15,572 nucleotides of DNA from positions 1-15,572 of the forward strand of contig QAKO01000114.1 of NCBI GenBank assembly GCA_003343765.1, in the 5' to 3' direction. Shown here in pieces: positions 1 to 6,707 of the stretch (positions are counted from its first letter, which is position 1; every line of letters starts with the position of its first letter). Made by a program: the position numbers and the translations under genes. Under the pieces are notes generated by a model. It was not told where the DNA came from and searched no databases. It saw only the letters and a program-made list of their open reading frames with translations. This DNA is from Bacillota bacterium (GTDB lineage: Bacteria; Bacillota; Clostridia; Christensenellales; Borkfalkiaceae).

Positions 1-18
1 GCAAACGGGCATAAAGTG

Positions 19-51
19 AAAAGCGTCTGCGGCGATGCCGCAGACGCTTTT
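19..51 (-). terminator. Intrinsic terminator of the Cys-rich small protein gene
   Basis: A perfect 15-bp inverted repeat with a GAT loop (arms 19-33 and 37-51) starts with AAAA and ends with TTTT. It lies about 35 bases past the stop codon of the minus-strand gene. Read on the minus strand, the hairpin ends in a short T run. Its symmetry means it could also stop transcription entering from the other side. Confidence 0.75.
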
Positions 52-85
52 GCGAATCAGGGACAAAGTGGGACAACGGCGGTGC

Positions 86-289
86 TTATTTGCAGCCGCA
101 GCCGTTGCCGAACATATTGCACAGGCCGCCGTTTTTGCATACGCAGTAAGCGATGGCGAGGATGACGGGCAGATAGCAGCTGTCGAGAATGTTATTCAGG
201 ATTCCGCTCTGCGAGCAGCACAGGATGAGCAAAAGGATAAGGATCCACAGGCAGCTGTTGCCGCCGAAGTTTCCGAAACAACCGTTCAT
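86..289 (-). CDS. Small Cys-rich single-pass membrane protein (67 aa)
   Basis: A 67-residue protein with 10 cysteines (positions 4, 13, 24, 25, 38, 49, 51, 57, 64, 66) and many Gly and Asn. The Cys/Gly/Asn ends flank a hydrophobic stretch at about 14-25 (CLWILILLLILCC) and a second one at about 39-50. The start is well supported by AGGAGG at 299-304 on the minus strand, 9 bases before the ATG, and a terminator follows the stop. The pattern of CLW plus a leucine-rich helix plus CC plus a Gly/Cys tail resembles small Clostridia proteins sometimes annotated as chorion-class high-cysteine proteins. That similarity is from memory and is not tested. Function is unknown; a membrane or spore-surface role, metal binding or disulfide cross-linking are only possibilities. 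Confidence 0.7.
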   Translation of the reverse strand: MNGCFGNFGGNSCLWILILLLILCCSQSGILNNILDSCYLPVILAIAYCVCKNGGLCNMFGNGCGCK

Positions 290-548
290 TAAATTTTTCC
301 TCCTGGTTTGCCGCAGCAGGAGTTTATATGTAAATATGCATGCTGCGGCCGTTATTTTGGCATCTTTGCGGAGATATTATAAATCCGCATCGGATGTCTT
401 ATACTCATATGTATTCTTTGGCGAAAAAAAATGTTACGGAAATTATTAGCGGCGGGTAAAATTTTGGAAATTTATGATTTTTTTACCGAAATTTTCGCAA
501 AATGAAGAAGGAAGGGATTGAGCGGAAAAAGTTTTCACATTCATTTAC
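290..548. other. Divergent intergenic region, no gene seen
   Basis: About 260 bases between the minus-strand Cys-rich gene and the plus-strand vitamin operon promoter, AT-rich from about 400 to 540. It holds the minus-strand ribosome binding site (299-304) and an inverted repeat (311-348). On the minus strand there is a TATAAT-like hexamer near 376-381 with no good -35 partner. A short plus-strand open frame here lacks a ribosome binding site and overlaps the minus-strand gene, so I do not call it. Confidence 0.5.
311..348 (-). promoter_or_regulatory. Stem-loop in the leader of the Cys-rich gene
   Basis: Perfect 8-bp arms CCGCAGCA (311-318) and TGCTGCGG (341-348) enclose a 22-base AT-rich loop. 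The structure ends about 7 bases upstream of the AGGAGG site of the minus-strand gene. It would lie in the 5' leader if transcription starts beyond it. It could stabilise the mRNA or limit ribosome access, or be a protein-binding site. Only the inverted repeat itself is seen directly. Confidence 0.4.
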
Positions 549-577
549 TTGCTATTGCGTGCCGTTTTTGATATAAT
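549..577 (+). promoter_or_regulatory. Sigma-A type promoter of the ECF-S/coaX operon
   Basis: TTGCTA (549-554), a 17-base spacer, then a perfect TATAAT (572-577). A start of transcription near 584 would leave a leader of about 155 bases before the first gene. Confidence 0.75.
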
Positions 578-587
578 TATATCCCAT

Positions 588-739
588 GACAGGAATATTT
601 GTTCCGGTCATATCCGCGGAAAACGCGGCATAAGCATAGATATGCGTGGGAGCGGCACTGAGATCAGGCTGGATCCCTGGATCGCATAAATACATTTTTT
701 TCACGGATATTCTCAAGGGAAATCCGATGGAGGCAATTT
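588..739 (+). promoter_or_regulatory. Hairpin-rich 5' leader of the ECF-S/coaX operon
   Basis: The leader contains several short inverted repeats in a row: GAC-A-GGAA paired with TTCC-G-GTC (588-610), CCGCG with CGCGG (about 616-630), GCATA with TATGC, and GATC-rich self-complementary sequence near 662-687. No T-run terminator is obvious. I could not match it to a riboswitch class I know. The density of structure suggests RNA-level control of vitamin uptake, but this is inference. Confidence 0.35.
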
Positions 740-1438
740 ATGAAAAAGACGGCTTTTTTCTCTTCGAAGAACATTGCTTTTTTGGCGGTTCTTCTGGCTC
801 TGGTCATCGTGTTGCAGTTGGTCGGCACGCTGATCGGAAATCTCGGCGTCACGGCTCCGAGCCTTGTGCTGATCCCGATCGTACTCGGTGCGATTCTTCT
901 CGGACCGCTTGCAGGAGGAATTCTGGGATTTGCGTTCGGTGTCGTGGTTATTCTGGCGGGAATAACAGGTCTGGACAAGTTTACGTTGATCCTGTTTACG
1001 GATCATCCGTTTCTGACGGTTTTGCTTTGCCTTCTGAAAGGCGCGGCTTCAGGAGTTGTTTCCGGATTTGTTTTCAAGGCGCTGCGCGGTAAAAGCGAGG
1101 GGGCGGCTGTCGTAACGGCATCGTTGGTTGCTCCGATCGTAAATACAGGTTTGTTTGTTCTGGGCGCATTGCTTATGAGCGATACCCTGAATGCCAATTT
1201 TGTGGCGGACGGGCAATCGGTTCTGTATTTCCTGGTCATCGGGTGCGCCGGATTGAATTTTGTTTTCGAATTTATCATCAACGCGGTGGCGTCGCCGGCG
1301 ATCTATACGGTCGTACGCGTAGTCGGAAAAATGATGCGCAGCCGTGCGGGAGCAGTCCGCAAGGTCGAGGCGGAGCAGGCATCGCAGGACAAGTCATGCG
1401 AGCAGAGCGTGAAAGCACGGAAAGCGGAAGAAAAATAA
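740..1438 (+). CDS. ECF transporter S component, probably for pantothenate (PanT-like)
   Basis: A 232-residue, very hydrophobic protein with about six membrane segments between residues 10 and 190. It is a substrate-binding S component of an energy-coupling factor importer (ECF_trnsprt family); such proteins capture a vitamin and rely on shared EcfT and EcfA ATPases encoded elsewhere. No ATPase or T subunit is in this window. The start has GGAGG (729-733) six bases upstream. The next gene, 12 to 21 bases downstream depending on its start codon, is coaX, which phosphorylates pantothenate; this pairing is the main reason for proposing pantothenate as substrate. The last 35 or so residues form a charged tail rich in Glu, Lys and Arg, longer than usual for this family. 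Another vitamin cannot be excluded. Confidence 0.8.
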   Translation: MKKTAFFSSKNIAFLAVLLALVIVLQLVGTLIGNLGVTAPSLVLIPIVLGAILLGPLAGGILGFAFGVVVILAGITGLDKFTLILFTDHPFLTVLLCLLKGAASGVVSGFVFKALRGKSEGAAVVTASLVAPIVNTGLFVLGALLMSDTLNANFVADGQSVLYFLVIGCAGLNFVFEFIINAVASPAIYTVVRVVGKMMRSRAGAVRKVEAEQASQDKSCEQSVKARKAEEK

Positions 1439-1459
1439 CGGGAACGGACGGTGCGGCAA

Positions 1460-2242
1460 ATGATTTTGTGTATCGATATCGGAAATACAAACATCAAGTA
1501 CGGTTTATTTGAAGGGGACGAGCTGAAAGTTTCTTTTCGCAGTGCCACGGAATTAAAGCGTACGAGTGATGAGTACGGTACGATTCTGACTAATATGCTT
1601 GCGATACAGGGCATATCGAAAAACTGTATAGACGGGGCGATCATATCGTCGGTGGTGCCGGCGCTCAATTATACGATCCAGCATATGTGTGCGGGGTATC
1701 TCGGTGTGGAACCTCTGATGGTCGGAGCGGGGCTGAAGACGGGGCACAATCTGCGCGTGGATGATGCGCGCGAAGTGGGTGCAGACAGGATCGTCAATGA
1801 TGTTGCGGCGATACACAAATACGGCGCACCGCTGATCGTGATCGATTTCGGAACGGCGACGACGTTCAATGCGGTCAACGAACAGGGCGAATTTATCGGC
1901 GGCGCGGTTGCGCCGGGCATTCGCGGATCGATGGATTCTTTGGTGTCGGGTACGGCGAAGCTTCCCCGTGTGGAGATCGAAACGCCGCGCTGTGCGATCG
2001 GGAAGAATACGACGACCAATATGCAGTCGGGGATAGTGTTCGGCTTTGCGGGGCTCGTGGATTATATTGTACGGAAAATGAAACGCGAGATGAAAGATCC
2101 GTCGGTCAAGGTAGTAGCGACGGGCGGGTTCAGCGAGATAATAGCAAAAGAGATTTCTTGCATCGACTGTGTGGATAAACTTCTCACTTTGCAAGGGCTT
2201 AAATATTTATATGATCTGAACAATGCGGCAGGTAAAAACTGA
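1460..2242 (+). CDS. coaX: Type III pantothenate kinase
   Basis: CoaX catalyses ATP-dependent phosphorylation of pantothenate to 4'-phosphopantothenate, the first committed step of coenzyme A synthesis, in the cytoplasm. With the ATG at 1460 it is 260 residues, the usual size. The ASKHA-fold motifs are present in order: DIGNTN (about 6-11, phosphate binding), GADRIVND (107-114, with the conserved Asp), DFGTATTF (129-136) and GGAVAPG (147-153). An in-frame GTG at 1451 would add three residues; neither start has a strong ribosome binding site, and the ATG fits the family's usual N-terminus better. It follows the S component closely, which implies one operon for uptake and trapping of the vitamin. 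Confidence 0.95.
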   Translation: MILCIDIGNTNIKYGLFEGDELKVSFRSATELKRTSDEYGTILTNMLAIQGISKNCIDGAIISSVVPALNYTIQHMCAGYLGVEPLMVGAGLKTGHNLRVDDAREVGADRIVNDVAAIHKYGAPLIVIDFGTATTFNAVNEQGEFIGGAVAPGIRGSMDSLVSGTAKLPRVEIETPRCAIGKNTTTNMQSGIVFGFAGLVDYIVRKMKREMKDPSVKVVATGGFSEIIAKEISCIDCVDKLLTLQGLKYLYDLNNAAGKN

Positions 2243-2288
2243 AGCGGCAGAGAGATCGGATCGGTTCATTGACAGGAGGGCAAATTTC

Positions 2289-3572
2289 ATGAAAACGATC
2301 GGCGTTGCGATACTTGGGCTGGGAGTTGTCGGGAGCGGCACGTACAAAATTCTTACGGAGCATCGTGAGTTTTATAAACGCACGCAGAATGTGGATATCT
2401 CCGTGGAGAGCGTGTTGGAGATCAACCGTCAGCGCGCACTGGATCTTGGTGTCGAGGAGAGCAAGATTTCCGACAATATTGCGGAAGTTGTGAGCAATCC
2501 GAATGTGGATATCGTCGTGGAAGTGATCGGCGGTGTGGAACCTGCGCGCAGTTTTGTTCTGGCGGCGCTGCACAGCGGAAAGACGGTAGTGACGTCGAAC
2601 AAAGAGCTTTTCTGTAAATACTGGCATGAACTGGAAAAAGCGGCGAAGCGCACGAACGCGGGATTGTATTTTGAAGCGAGCTGTGTCGGCGGGGTTCCGA
2701 TCATCCGTACGCTGGTCGACGGAATGCAGGCGAACGTATTGCATGAACTGACAGGTATTATCAACGGCACGACCAATTACATTCTCACGCGTATGACGCG
2801 CGAGGGATTAGGTTATCAGGAAGCGCTCAAAGATGCCCAGGCGCTCGGATATGCGGAAAAGAATCCGACGGCGGACGTGGAAGGCTACGATGCGGCATAT
2901 AAACTTTCTATTCTTGCGAGCCTTGCTTTCCATACAAAAGTGCCTTTGGACAAGATCTATCGGGAAGGAATCACGCAAATTTCCCGTCAGGATATTGCCT
3001 ACGGCGATGAACTCGGTTACGTTTTGAAACTTCTGGCGATCGGTAAGAACGACGGAGCGGGGAATATCGAAGTGCGTGTGCATCCCGCATTTATACGCAA
3101 AGATCATCCTCTGGCATCGGTGAACGACAGTTTCAATGCAGTGTTCCTGAAGGGCGACAGCGTCGGGGATATCATGCTCTACGGGCGCGGCGCGGGTGCG
3201 CTGCCGACGGGAAGCGCGATCGTGTCGGATGTCATTTATGCGGCAACGCATAGTGAAGCCAAATATGCCACGTTTAAAAATACGCAGTCGGCGGAACAGG
3301 GCGTTAAATTTGTGACTGATTTCAGGAGCCGTTATTATATTCGTTTTACGGCGAAAGACCGTCCGGGCGTCCTTGCAAAGGTGGCGGGCATCTTTGCAAA
3401 ATACAATATCAGCATTATCGATCTGATCCAGAAAGGCGAAGATATGGATACGATCCCCATCATACTCATCACGCATGAAACGGGGGAACTGGCGGTACGG
3501 CGTGCGATGGACAAGATCGGACAGCTGGAAGACGTAACGGAAGTGAATTCGGTGATCCGTGTCGGAGGCTGA
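2289..3572 (+). CDS. hom: Homoserine dehydrogenase with ACT domain
   Basis: It reduces aspartate semialdehyde to homoserine with NAD(P)H, the branch point toward threonine, methionine and isoleucine. The protein has 427 residues. The N-terminal Rossmann domain has GLGVVG (10-15), followed by SNK (103-105). The catalytic domain has GIINGTTNYIL (156-166) and GYDAAYKLSIL (199-209), with the conserved Asp201 and Lys205. The C-terminal ACT domain (about 349-427, starting YYIRFTAKDRPGVLAKVAG) is where threonine feedback usually acts. The ATG at 2289 has AGGAGGG eight bases upstream. An upstream in-frame start at 2223 overlaps coaX and adds 22 non-homologous residues, so I reject it. The gap to coaX is 46 bases and the cupin gene follows after 3 bases. 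Confidence 0.96.
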   Translation: MKTIGVAILGLGVVGSGTYKILTEHREFYKRTQNVDISVESVLEINRQRALDLGVEESKISDNIAEVVSNPNVDIVVEVIGGVEPARSFVLAALHSGKTVVTSNKELFCKYWHELEKAAKRTNAGLYFEASCVGGVPIIRTLVDGMQANVLHELTGIINGTTNYILTRMTREGLGYQEALKDAQALGYAEKNPTADVEGYDAAYKLSILASLAFHTKVPLDKIYREGITQISRQDIAYGDELGYVLKLLAIGKNDGAGNIEVRVHPAFIRKDHPLASVNDSFNAVFLKGDSVGDIMLYGRGAGALPTGSAIVSDVIYAATHSEAKYATFKNTQSAEQGVKFVTDFRSRYYIRFTAKDRPGVLAKVAGIFAKYNISIIDLIQKGEDMDTIPIILITHETGELAVRRAMDKIGQLEDVTEVNSVIRVGG

Positions 3573-3575
3573 GCG

Positions 3576-3920
3576 ATGGTCAACAGAGGAGAAAACCTGC
3601 CCGTCCATATAGCGGAGCATTTCAAGGGCGGTGACGGGGAAGTATTTGTCAAAGACCTTACGGCAGGGAAAAAACCTGCAAATGTGCGCGTGTGTAACGA
3701 AATGGTGCTGTTGAAAAACAGTTCGATCGGTTTTCACAGGCATGACGGGGACAGTGAGATTATTTATATTCTGGAAGGCGAAGGCTTGTATCGTGACGGA
3801 GAGCAGGATATGCTCGTAAGAGCGGGCGATACGCTCATTTGTTGCAGCGGAGAGAGTCATTCTTTGCGCAACGAACTGGAGCAGCCATTGAAATACCTTG
3901 CGTTCATTGTAACGGAATGA
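3576..3920 (+). CDS. Small single-domain cupin protein
   Basis: A 114-residue protein with both cupin motifs. Motif 1 has G52, H54, H56, E61 and G68 (HRH, then E, then G). Motif 2 is GDTLICCSGESHSLRN at 84-99, with G84, G92, H95 and N99. H54, H56, E61 and H95 are the expected metal ligands, so a metal-binding beta-barrel is likely. The start has GGAGG in the end of hom, seven bases upstream, and only 3 bases separate the genes, so translation is probably coupled to hom. The substrate is unknown. Small cupins can be isomerases, dioxygenases or ligand sensors, and the context (amino-acid biosynthesis) does not decide between these. Confidence 0.85.
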   Translation: MVNRGENLPVHIAEHFKGGDGEVFVKDLTAGKKPANVRVCNEMVLLKNSSIGFHRHDGDSEIIYILEGEGLYRDGEQDMLVRAGDTLICCSGESHSLRNELEQPLKYLAFIVTE

Positions 3921-3929
3921 TTGTTTTTG

Positions 3930-3955
3930 CGCGGCGCAGTGGATACTGCGCCGCG
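3930..3955 (+). terminator. GC-rich hairpin between cupin and ATP-grasp genes
   Basis: A perfect 11-bp stem (3930-3940 with 3945-3955) and a GGAT loop, followed by TTGTT rather than a real T run. It probably acts as a partial terminator or an mRNA processing or stability element, letting some transcripts continue into the ATP-grasp gene, whose own start lies 28 bases further on. Confidence 0.5.
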
Positions 3956-3983
3956 TTGTTCCATACGGAAAAAGGAGAAAATC

Positions 3984-4856
3984 ATGCGGGCGGCGGTATT
4001 GGTAAACGCATATATTCGTTCGGCGGGAATGATACGTCAGGCGGAACGAATCAAGGAAGAATTGCAGAAAAGGGACGTGGATGCTGAGATCGTAAAAAAC
4101 GGAACATTTTTATGCGGTGTACAAGAAAATGCGGTAACGTACCCTCAAAATTTTGATTTTGTCGTGTATTTGGACAAAGACAAATATCTTCCGCGCATGC
4201 TGGAAAAGTGCGGATTGCGTCTGTTCAATCGTGCGGAGGCGGTGGAACTTTGCGACGATAAAATGCTGACGTATATCGCTTTGGCGGGAAAGGGAGTGAA
4301 TCTTCCGGAAACACTTCCGGCGCCGCTTTGTTATTATCCGGACGCGACGCTGCCGCAAGGGTATGTTGCGGAGATCGGAAGACGGCTCGGATATCCGCTG
4401 GTCGTAAAGAAGAGTTTTGGCAGTTGGGGCATGGACGTGCGCCTTGCTGCGGACGAAAGAGAGCTGACCGCGGTTGCGGAAGAATTCCGAATGGCACCGC
4501 ATTTGTATCAGAAAAGGGTGGGGATCAGCGGCGAAGATTACAGGGTTCTTGTCGTAGGCGGAAAAGCGATTGCGAGCATGAAGCGGAAGAACGAAAAGGA
4601 TTTCCGTTCAAACATCGAAGCGGGAGGAAGGGGCAGTAAAGCACAGCTTCCCGAAACATTTCTTAAGGCGGCGGAGCGCTGTGCCGAGGTTCTGGGGCTG
4701 GATTATTGCGGCGTCGATCTTCTGGATGAAAAGGGAGAACCGTATGTATGCGAAGTGAACTCGAATGCATTGTTCAACGAAGCGGAGCGCGTCACGGGCG
4801 TGAATGTTGCGGGAATTTTTGCGGAGCATATGATAAAGAAAGTTAAAAATTCATAA
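3984..4856 (+). CDS. RimK-like ATP-grasp carboxylate-amine ligase
   Basis: A 290-residue enzyme of the ATP-grasp superfamily, closest in motif layout to RimK/LysX-type alpha-L-glutamate ligases. These activate a carboxylate as acyl phosphate with ATP and join it to an amine. An N-terminal pre-ATP-grasp domain (about 1-88) is followed by CDDKMLTYIAL (90-100), PLVVKKSFGSWGMDV (138-152, ATP-binding Lys and Gly-rich loop), EDYRVLVVGGKAIASMKR (184-201), KDFRSNIEAGGRG (205-217) and a C-terminal GVDLLDEKGEPYVCEVNSNA (243-262). In the last, Asp245, Glu257 and Asn259 are the expected Mg ligands. The start has AAAGGAG seven bases upstream; the in-frame TTG at 3921 is rejected. The substrate is unknown: protein tail modification, a small peptide or a cofactor tail are all possible. 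Confidence 0.85.
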   Translation: MRAAVLVNAYIRSAGMIRQAERIKEELQKRDVDAEIVKNGTFLCGVQENAVTYPQNFDFVVYLDKDKYLPRMLEKCGLRLFNRAEAVELCDDKMLTYIALAGKGVNLPETLPAPLCYYPDATLPQGYVAEIGRRLGYPLVVKKSFGSWGMDVRLAADERELTAVAEEFRMAPHLYQKRVGISGEDYRVLVVGGKAIASMKRKNEKDFRSNIEAGGRGSKAQLPETFLKAAERCAEVLGLDYCGVDLLDEKGEPYVCEVNSNALFNEAERVTGVNVAGIFAEHMIKKVKNS

Positions 4857-4902
4857 AATTGCGGATAAACGGGCTTTATGCATGAATATTATGAATAAAA
4901 AT

Positions 4903-4936
4903 AAAAAATGCGACTGAAAAAGAGTTGCGTTTTTTT
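4903..4936 (+). terminator. Intrinsic terminator after the ATP-grasp gene
   Basis: An A-run and TGCGACT (to 4915) pair with AGTTGCG and a seven-base T run (4923-4936) through two G-U pairs; the loop is GAAAAAG. It lies 47 bases after the stop codon and closes the coaX-hom operon. Its 3' arm overlaps the -35 of the next promoter. Confidence 0.85.
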
Positions 4937-4953
4937 ATGTATCATGATATGAT
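4925..4953 (+). promoter_or_regulatory. Candidate promoter of the amino-acid ABC operon
   Basis: TTGCGT (4925-4930), a 17-base spacer and TATGAT (4948-4953) match a sigma-A promoter. The -35 lies in the 3' arm of the preceding terminator. Transcription from near 4960 would make a leader of about 145 bases that includes the hairpins at 4994-5028. A second, weaker -10-like TATGAT at about 5073-5078 with no good -35 is an alternative. Confidence 0.5.
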
Positions 4954-4993
4954 TAACACACTGTTACGCGCGTGCATGCGCGCAGGGCAGAGC

Positions 4994-5028
4994 GCAGCCG
5001 GCTGCGTTTTTTGCGGAAGCAAAAAACG
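4994..5028 (+). promoter_or_regulatory. Overlapping alternative hairpins: possible attenuator
   Basis: CGCAG-CCGG-CTGCG (4993-5006) followed directly by six T (5007-5012) has the form of a short terminator. Overlapping it, CGTTTTTTGC (5005-5014) pairs perfectly over 10 bp with GCAAAAAACG (5019-5028) across a GGAA loop, burying the T run and the end of the first stem. The two structures exclude each other, as in an attenuator. No ligand or leader peptide is evident. A further GC-rich hairpin lies at about 4967-4982. Confidence 0.4.
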
Positions 5029-5104
5029 GAAAGGGCAAAGGTCGTTATCTTTTCCCTGACTATGGATCGGGGTATGATAAAATTTATTCAGAGGTACGAA
5101 CAAG

Positions 5105-5995
5105 ATGAAAAAGGTACTTTTGGTTGTAGTGTCCGCAGTTCTGGCTGCGGCGATGGCAGTGTCTATGGTAGCATGCGGCAATGCAAGTAAAATCAAGATC
5201 ATTGACGTTGATCTTTCGAGCGAGCAATACGGTGCGGCTATCAAGAAAGGCAATACGGAGCTGAAAACGGAAATCGACGCGATCCTTGAACAGCTTTGCA
5301 GTGAAGAAGGCTACGAAGTAAACGGTGAAAAGGTTACGTTCAGTTCTCTCTATGAAGCAGAAATGGCGGCGCAGGAGAGCAATGAAGTTATTTCGATCGG
5401 GAAAGTGAAAACGACGAGTACGGATCGCAGTAAAGAACTGGTTGTAGCGACGAATGCGGAATTTGCACCGTTTGAATATCGAATCGGTCTGGATGAGTTC
5501 GGCGGGATCGATATGCAGATCGCGAAATTCCTTGCAGATGCAATGGGAAAAGAGCTTGTTATTTCGCACATGGCATTCGAAGTGGTTCTGGAAGCGGTGA
5601 ACAGCGGAGACGCGGATATTGCTTTAGCGGGGCTTACAATCAACGAAGAGCGTGCAAAGCAGGTTGATTTCTCAATCGCTTATTATGATACGACGCAGCG
5701 CATTGCAGTGGCGGCGGATAATACGATGTTCGACAATTGCACGACGGAAGAGCAGGTCGTGGAAGTTTTGAAAGGACTTTCAGGCGTAAGTGCCGGAGCT
5801 GCAAAGAACCAGACCGGATATTATTATCTGTATGGAGATGAAAGCTTTGAGTTTGAAGGATATCGTGACAATATGACGGTTAAGCCGTATCAGACGGTAG
5901 CGGCGGCAGTTCAGGATCTTGCGAACGGTACGATCACGCTTGTTTGCGCGGATAAGGATACGTTGCAGGCGTCTGTGAACGCGATCAATGGTTAA
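5105..5995 (+). CDS. Amino-acid ABC transporter substrate-binding lipoprotein, apparently circularly permuted
   Basis: A 296-residue extracellular lipoprotein of the SBP_bac_3 (polar amino acid) family that delivers its ligand to the permease encoded next. The signal peptide (1-23) ends in MVAC with lipid-bearing Cys24; Met at -3 is slightly atypical. The usual N-terminal signature ELVVATNAEFAPFEYR begins only at residue 111. It is followed by GGIDMQIAKFLADAMGK and by LTINEERAKQVDFSIAYY, where the Arg normally holds the ligand carboxylate. The protein stops at ADKDTLQASVNAING, where relatives go on with a segment containing YGIAVKKGN..L. Here that segment (IIDVDLSSEQYGAAIKKGN, 32-50, and the helix after it) lies near the N-terminus. 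The linker between the two parts is about residues 85-110. Start: ATG with AGAGGT about nine bases upstream. Ligand unpredicted. Confidence 0.9.
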   Translation: MKKVLLVVVSAVLAAAMAVSMVACGNASKIKIIDVDLSSEQYGAAIKKGNTELKTEIDAILEQLCSEEGYEVNGEKVTFSSLYEAEMAAQESNEVISIGKVKTTSTDRSKELVVATNAEFAPFEYRIGLDEFGGIDMQIAKFLADAMGKELVISHMAFEVVLEAVNSGDADIALAGLTINEERAKQVDFSIAYYDTTQRIAVAADNTMFDNCTTEEQVVEVLKGLSGVSAGAAKNQTGYYYLYGDESFEFEGYRDNMTVKPYQTVAAAVQDLANGTITLVCADKDTLQASVNAING

Positions 5996-6014
5996 TTAAA
6001 AGGAACAGCCGGTA

Positions 6015-6707
6015 ATGAAAGCTGAACTGGATACATTTTTCAAATATTTATTCGATTACGGCAATTATGAAACTGTCCTGATCGGTTTGCGGAATACTTT
6101 GGTAATTGCTGTCTGCGGCTTGCTTATCGGTATTGTGATCGGTTCATTTGTCGCGGCGTTGAAAGTTGCGGGAACGCGGAACAGAGTGGTGAAAGTGATT
6201 TCCTATGTCGGAGACGCATATACCGGTTTGTTTCGCGGTACGCCGATCATTGTTCAGTTGATCATATTCCACTTTATCATTTTCCGTGGATCGGGGATCA
6301 ATACATTGCTGGAAGCAGTGATCGTATTTGGATTGAACAGCGGCGCTTATGTTTCAGAGATCATGCGCGGCGGTATTCTGTCTGTGGATATCGGTCAGAC
6401 GGAAGCGGGCAGAACGCTGGGATTATCTTTTACGGTGACGATGATCCGCATTGTGATACCGCAGGCGATCAAGAACGTTATTCCCACGCTCGGGAACGAA
6501 CTGATCGCATTGACGAAAGATACATCTGTTGCGGGTTATGTCGCTACAATGGATCTGAATGCTGCATTTACGGCGATAGCCGGCGCGACGTATGATTATC
6601 TGGTTCCGTATTTGTTTCTGGCGCTGGTTTATCTGATACTTGTGATTCTGATCACATTGCTGATCCGTTTGGTGGAAAGGAGTATGCGTAAGAGTGAAAG
6701 ACGTTAA
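6015..6707 (+). CDS. Amino-acid ABC transporter permease (His/Glu/Gln family)
   Basis: A 230-residue inner-membrane permease with about five hydrophobic segments. It has the family's RGTPIIVQ sequence (about 74-81) and the cytoplasmic EAA loop (about residues 119-149; GQTEAGRTLGLSF) that docks on the ATPase. It forms the membrane channel of the importer, probably as a homodimer because only one permease gene is present. The start has AAAGGAA about ten bases upstream and lies 19 bases after the binding-protein stop. Its end overlaps the ATPase start by 14 bases, so translation is likely coupled. Confidence 0.93.
   Translation: MKAELDTFFKYLFDYGNYETVLIGLRNTLVIAVCGLLIGIVIGSFVAALKVAGTRNRVVKVISYVGDAYTGLFRGTPIIVQLIIFHFIIFRGSGINTLLEAVIVFGLNSGAYVSEIMRGGILSVDIGQTEAGRTLGLSFTVTMIRIVIPQAIKNVIPTLGNELIALTKDTSVAGYVATMDLNAAFTAIAGATYDYLVPYLFLALVYLILVILITLLIRLVERSMRKSERR

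Noticed and set aside
640..690. TPP riboswitch, because of GGGAGCGGCACTGAGA
   Set aside because: CTGAGA is present, but the second conserved half (CCTGATCTGG..TAAT..CCAGCG) is not, and there is no room for the known fold.
1553..2194. Minus-strand open frame of 213 codons, Arg- and His-rich
   Set aside because: Antisense to coaX; composition is typical of a shadow frame.
2223..2288. N-terminal extension of homoserine dehydrogenase
   Set aside because: It overlaps the end of coaX, lacks homology, and the ATG at 2289 has an ideal ribosome binding site.
2808..3860. Minus-strand open frame of 350 codons
   Set aside because: Antisense to hom and the cupin gene, both clear; no recognisable domain or ribosome binding site.
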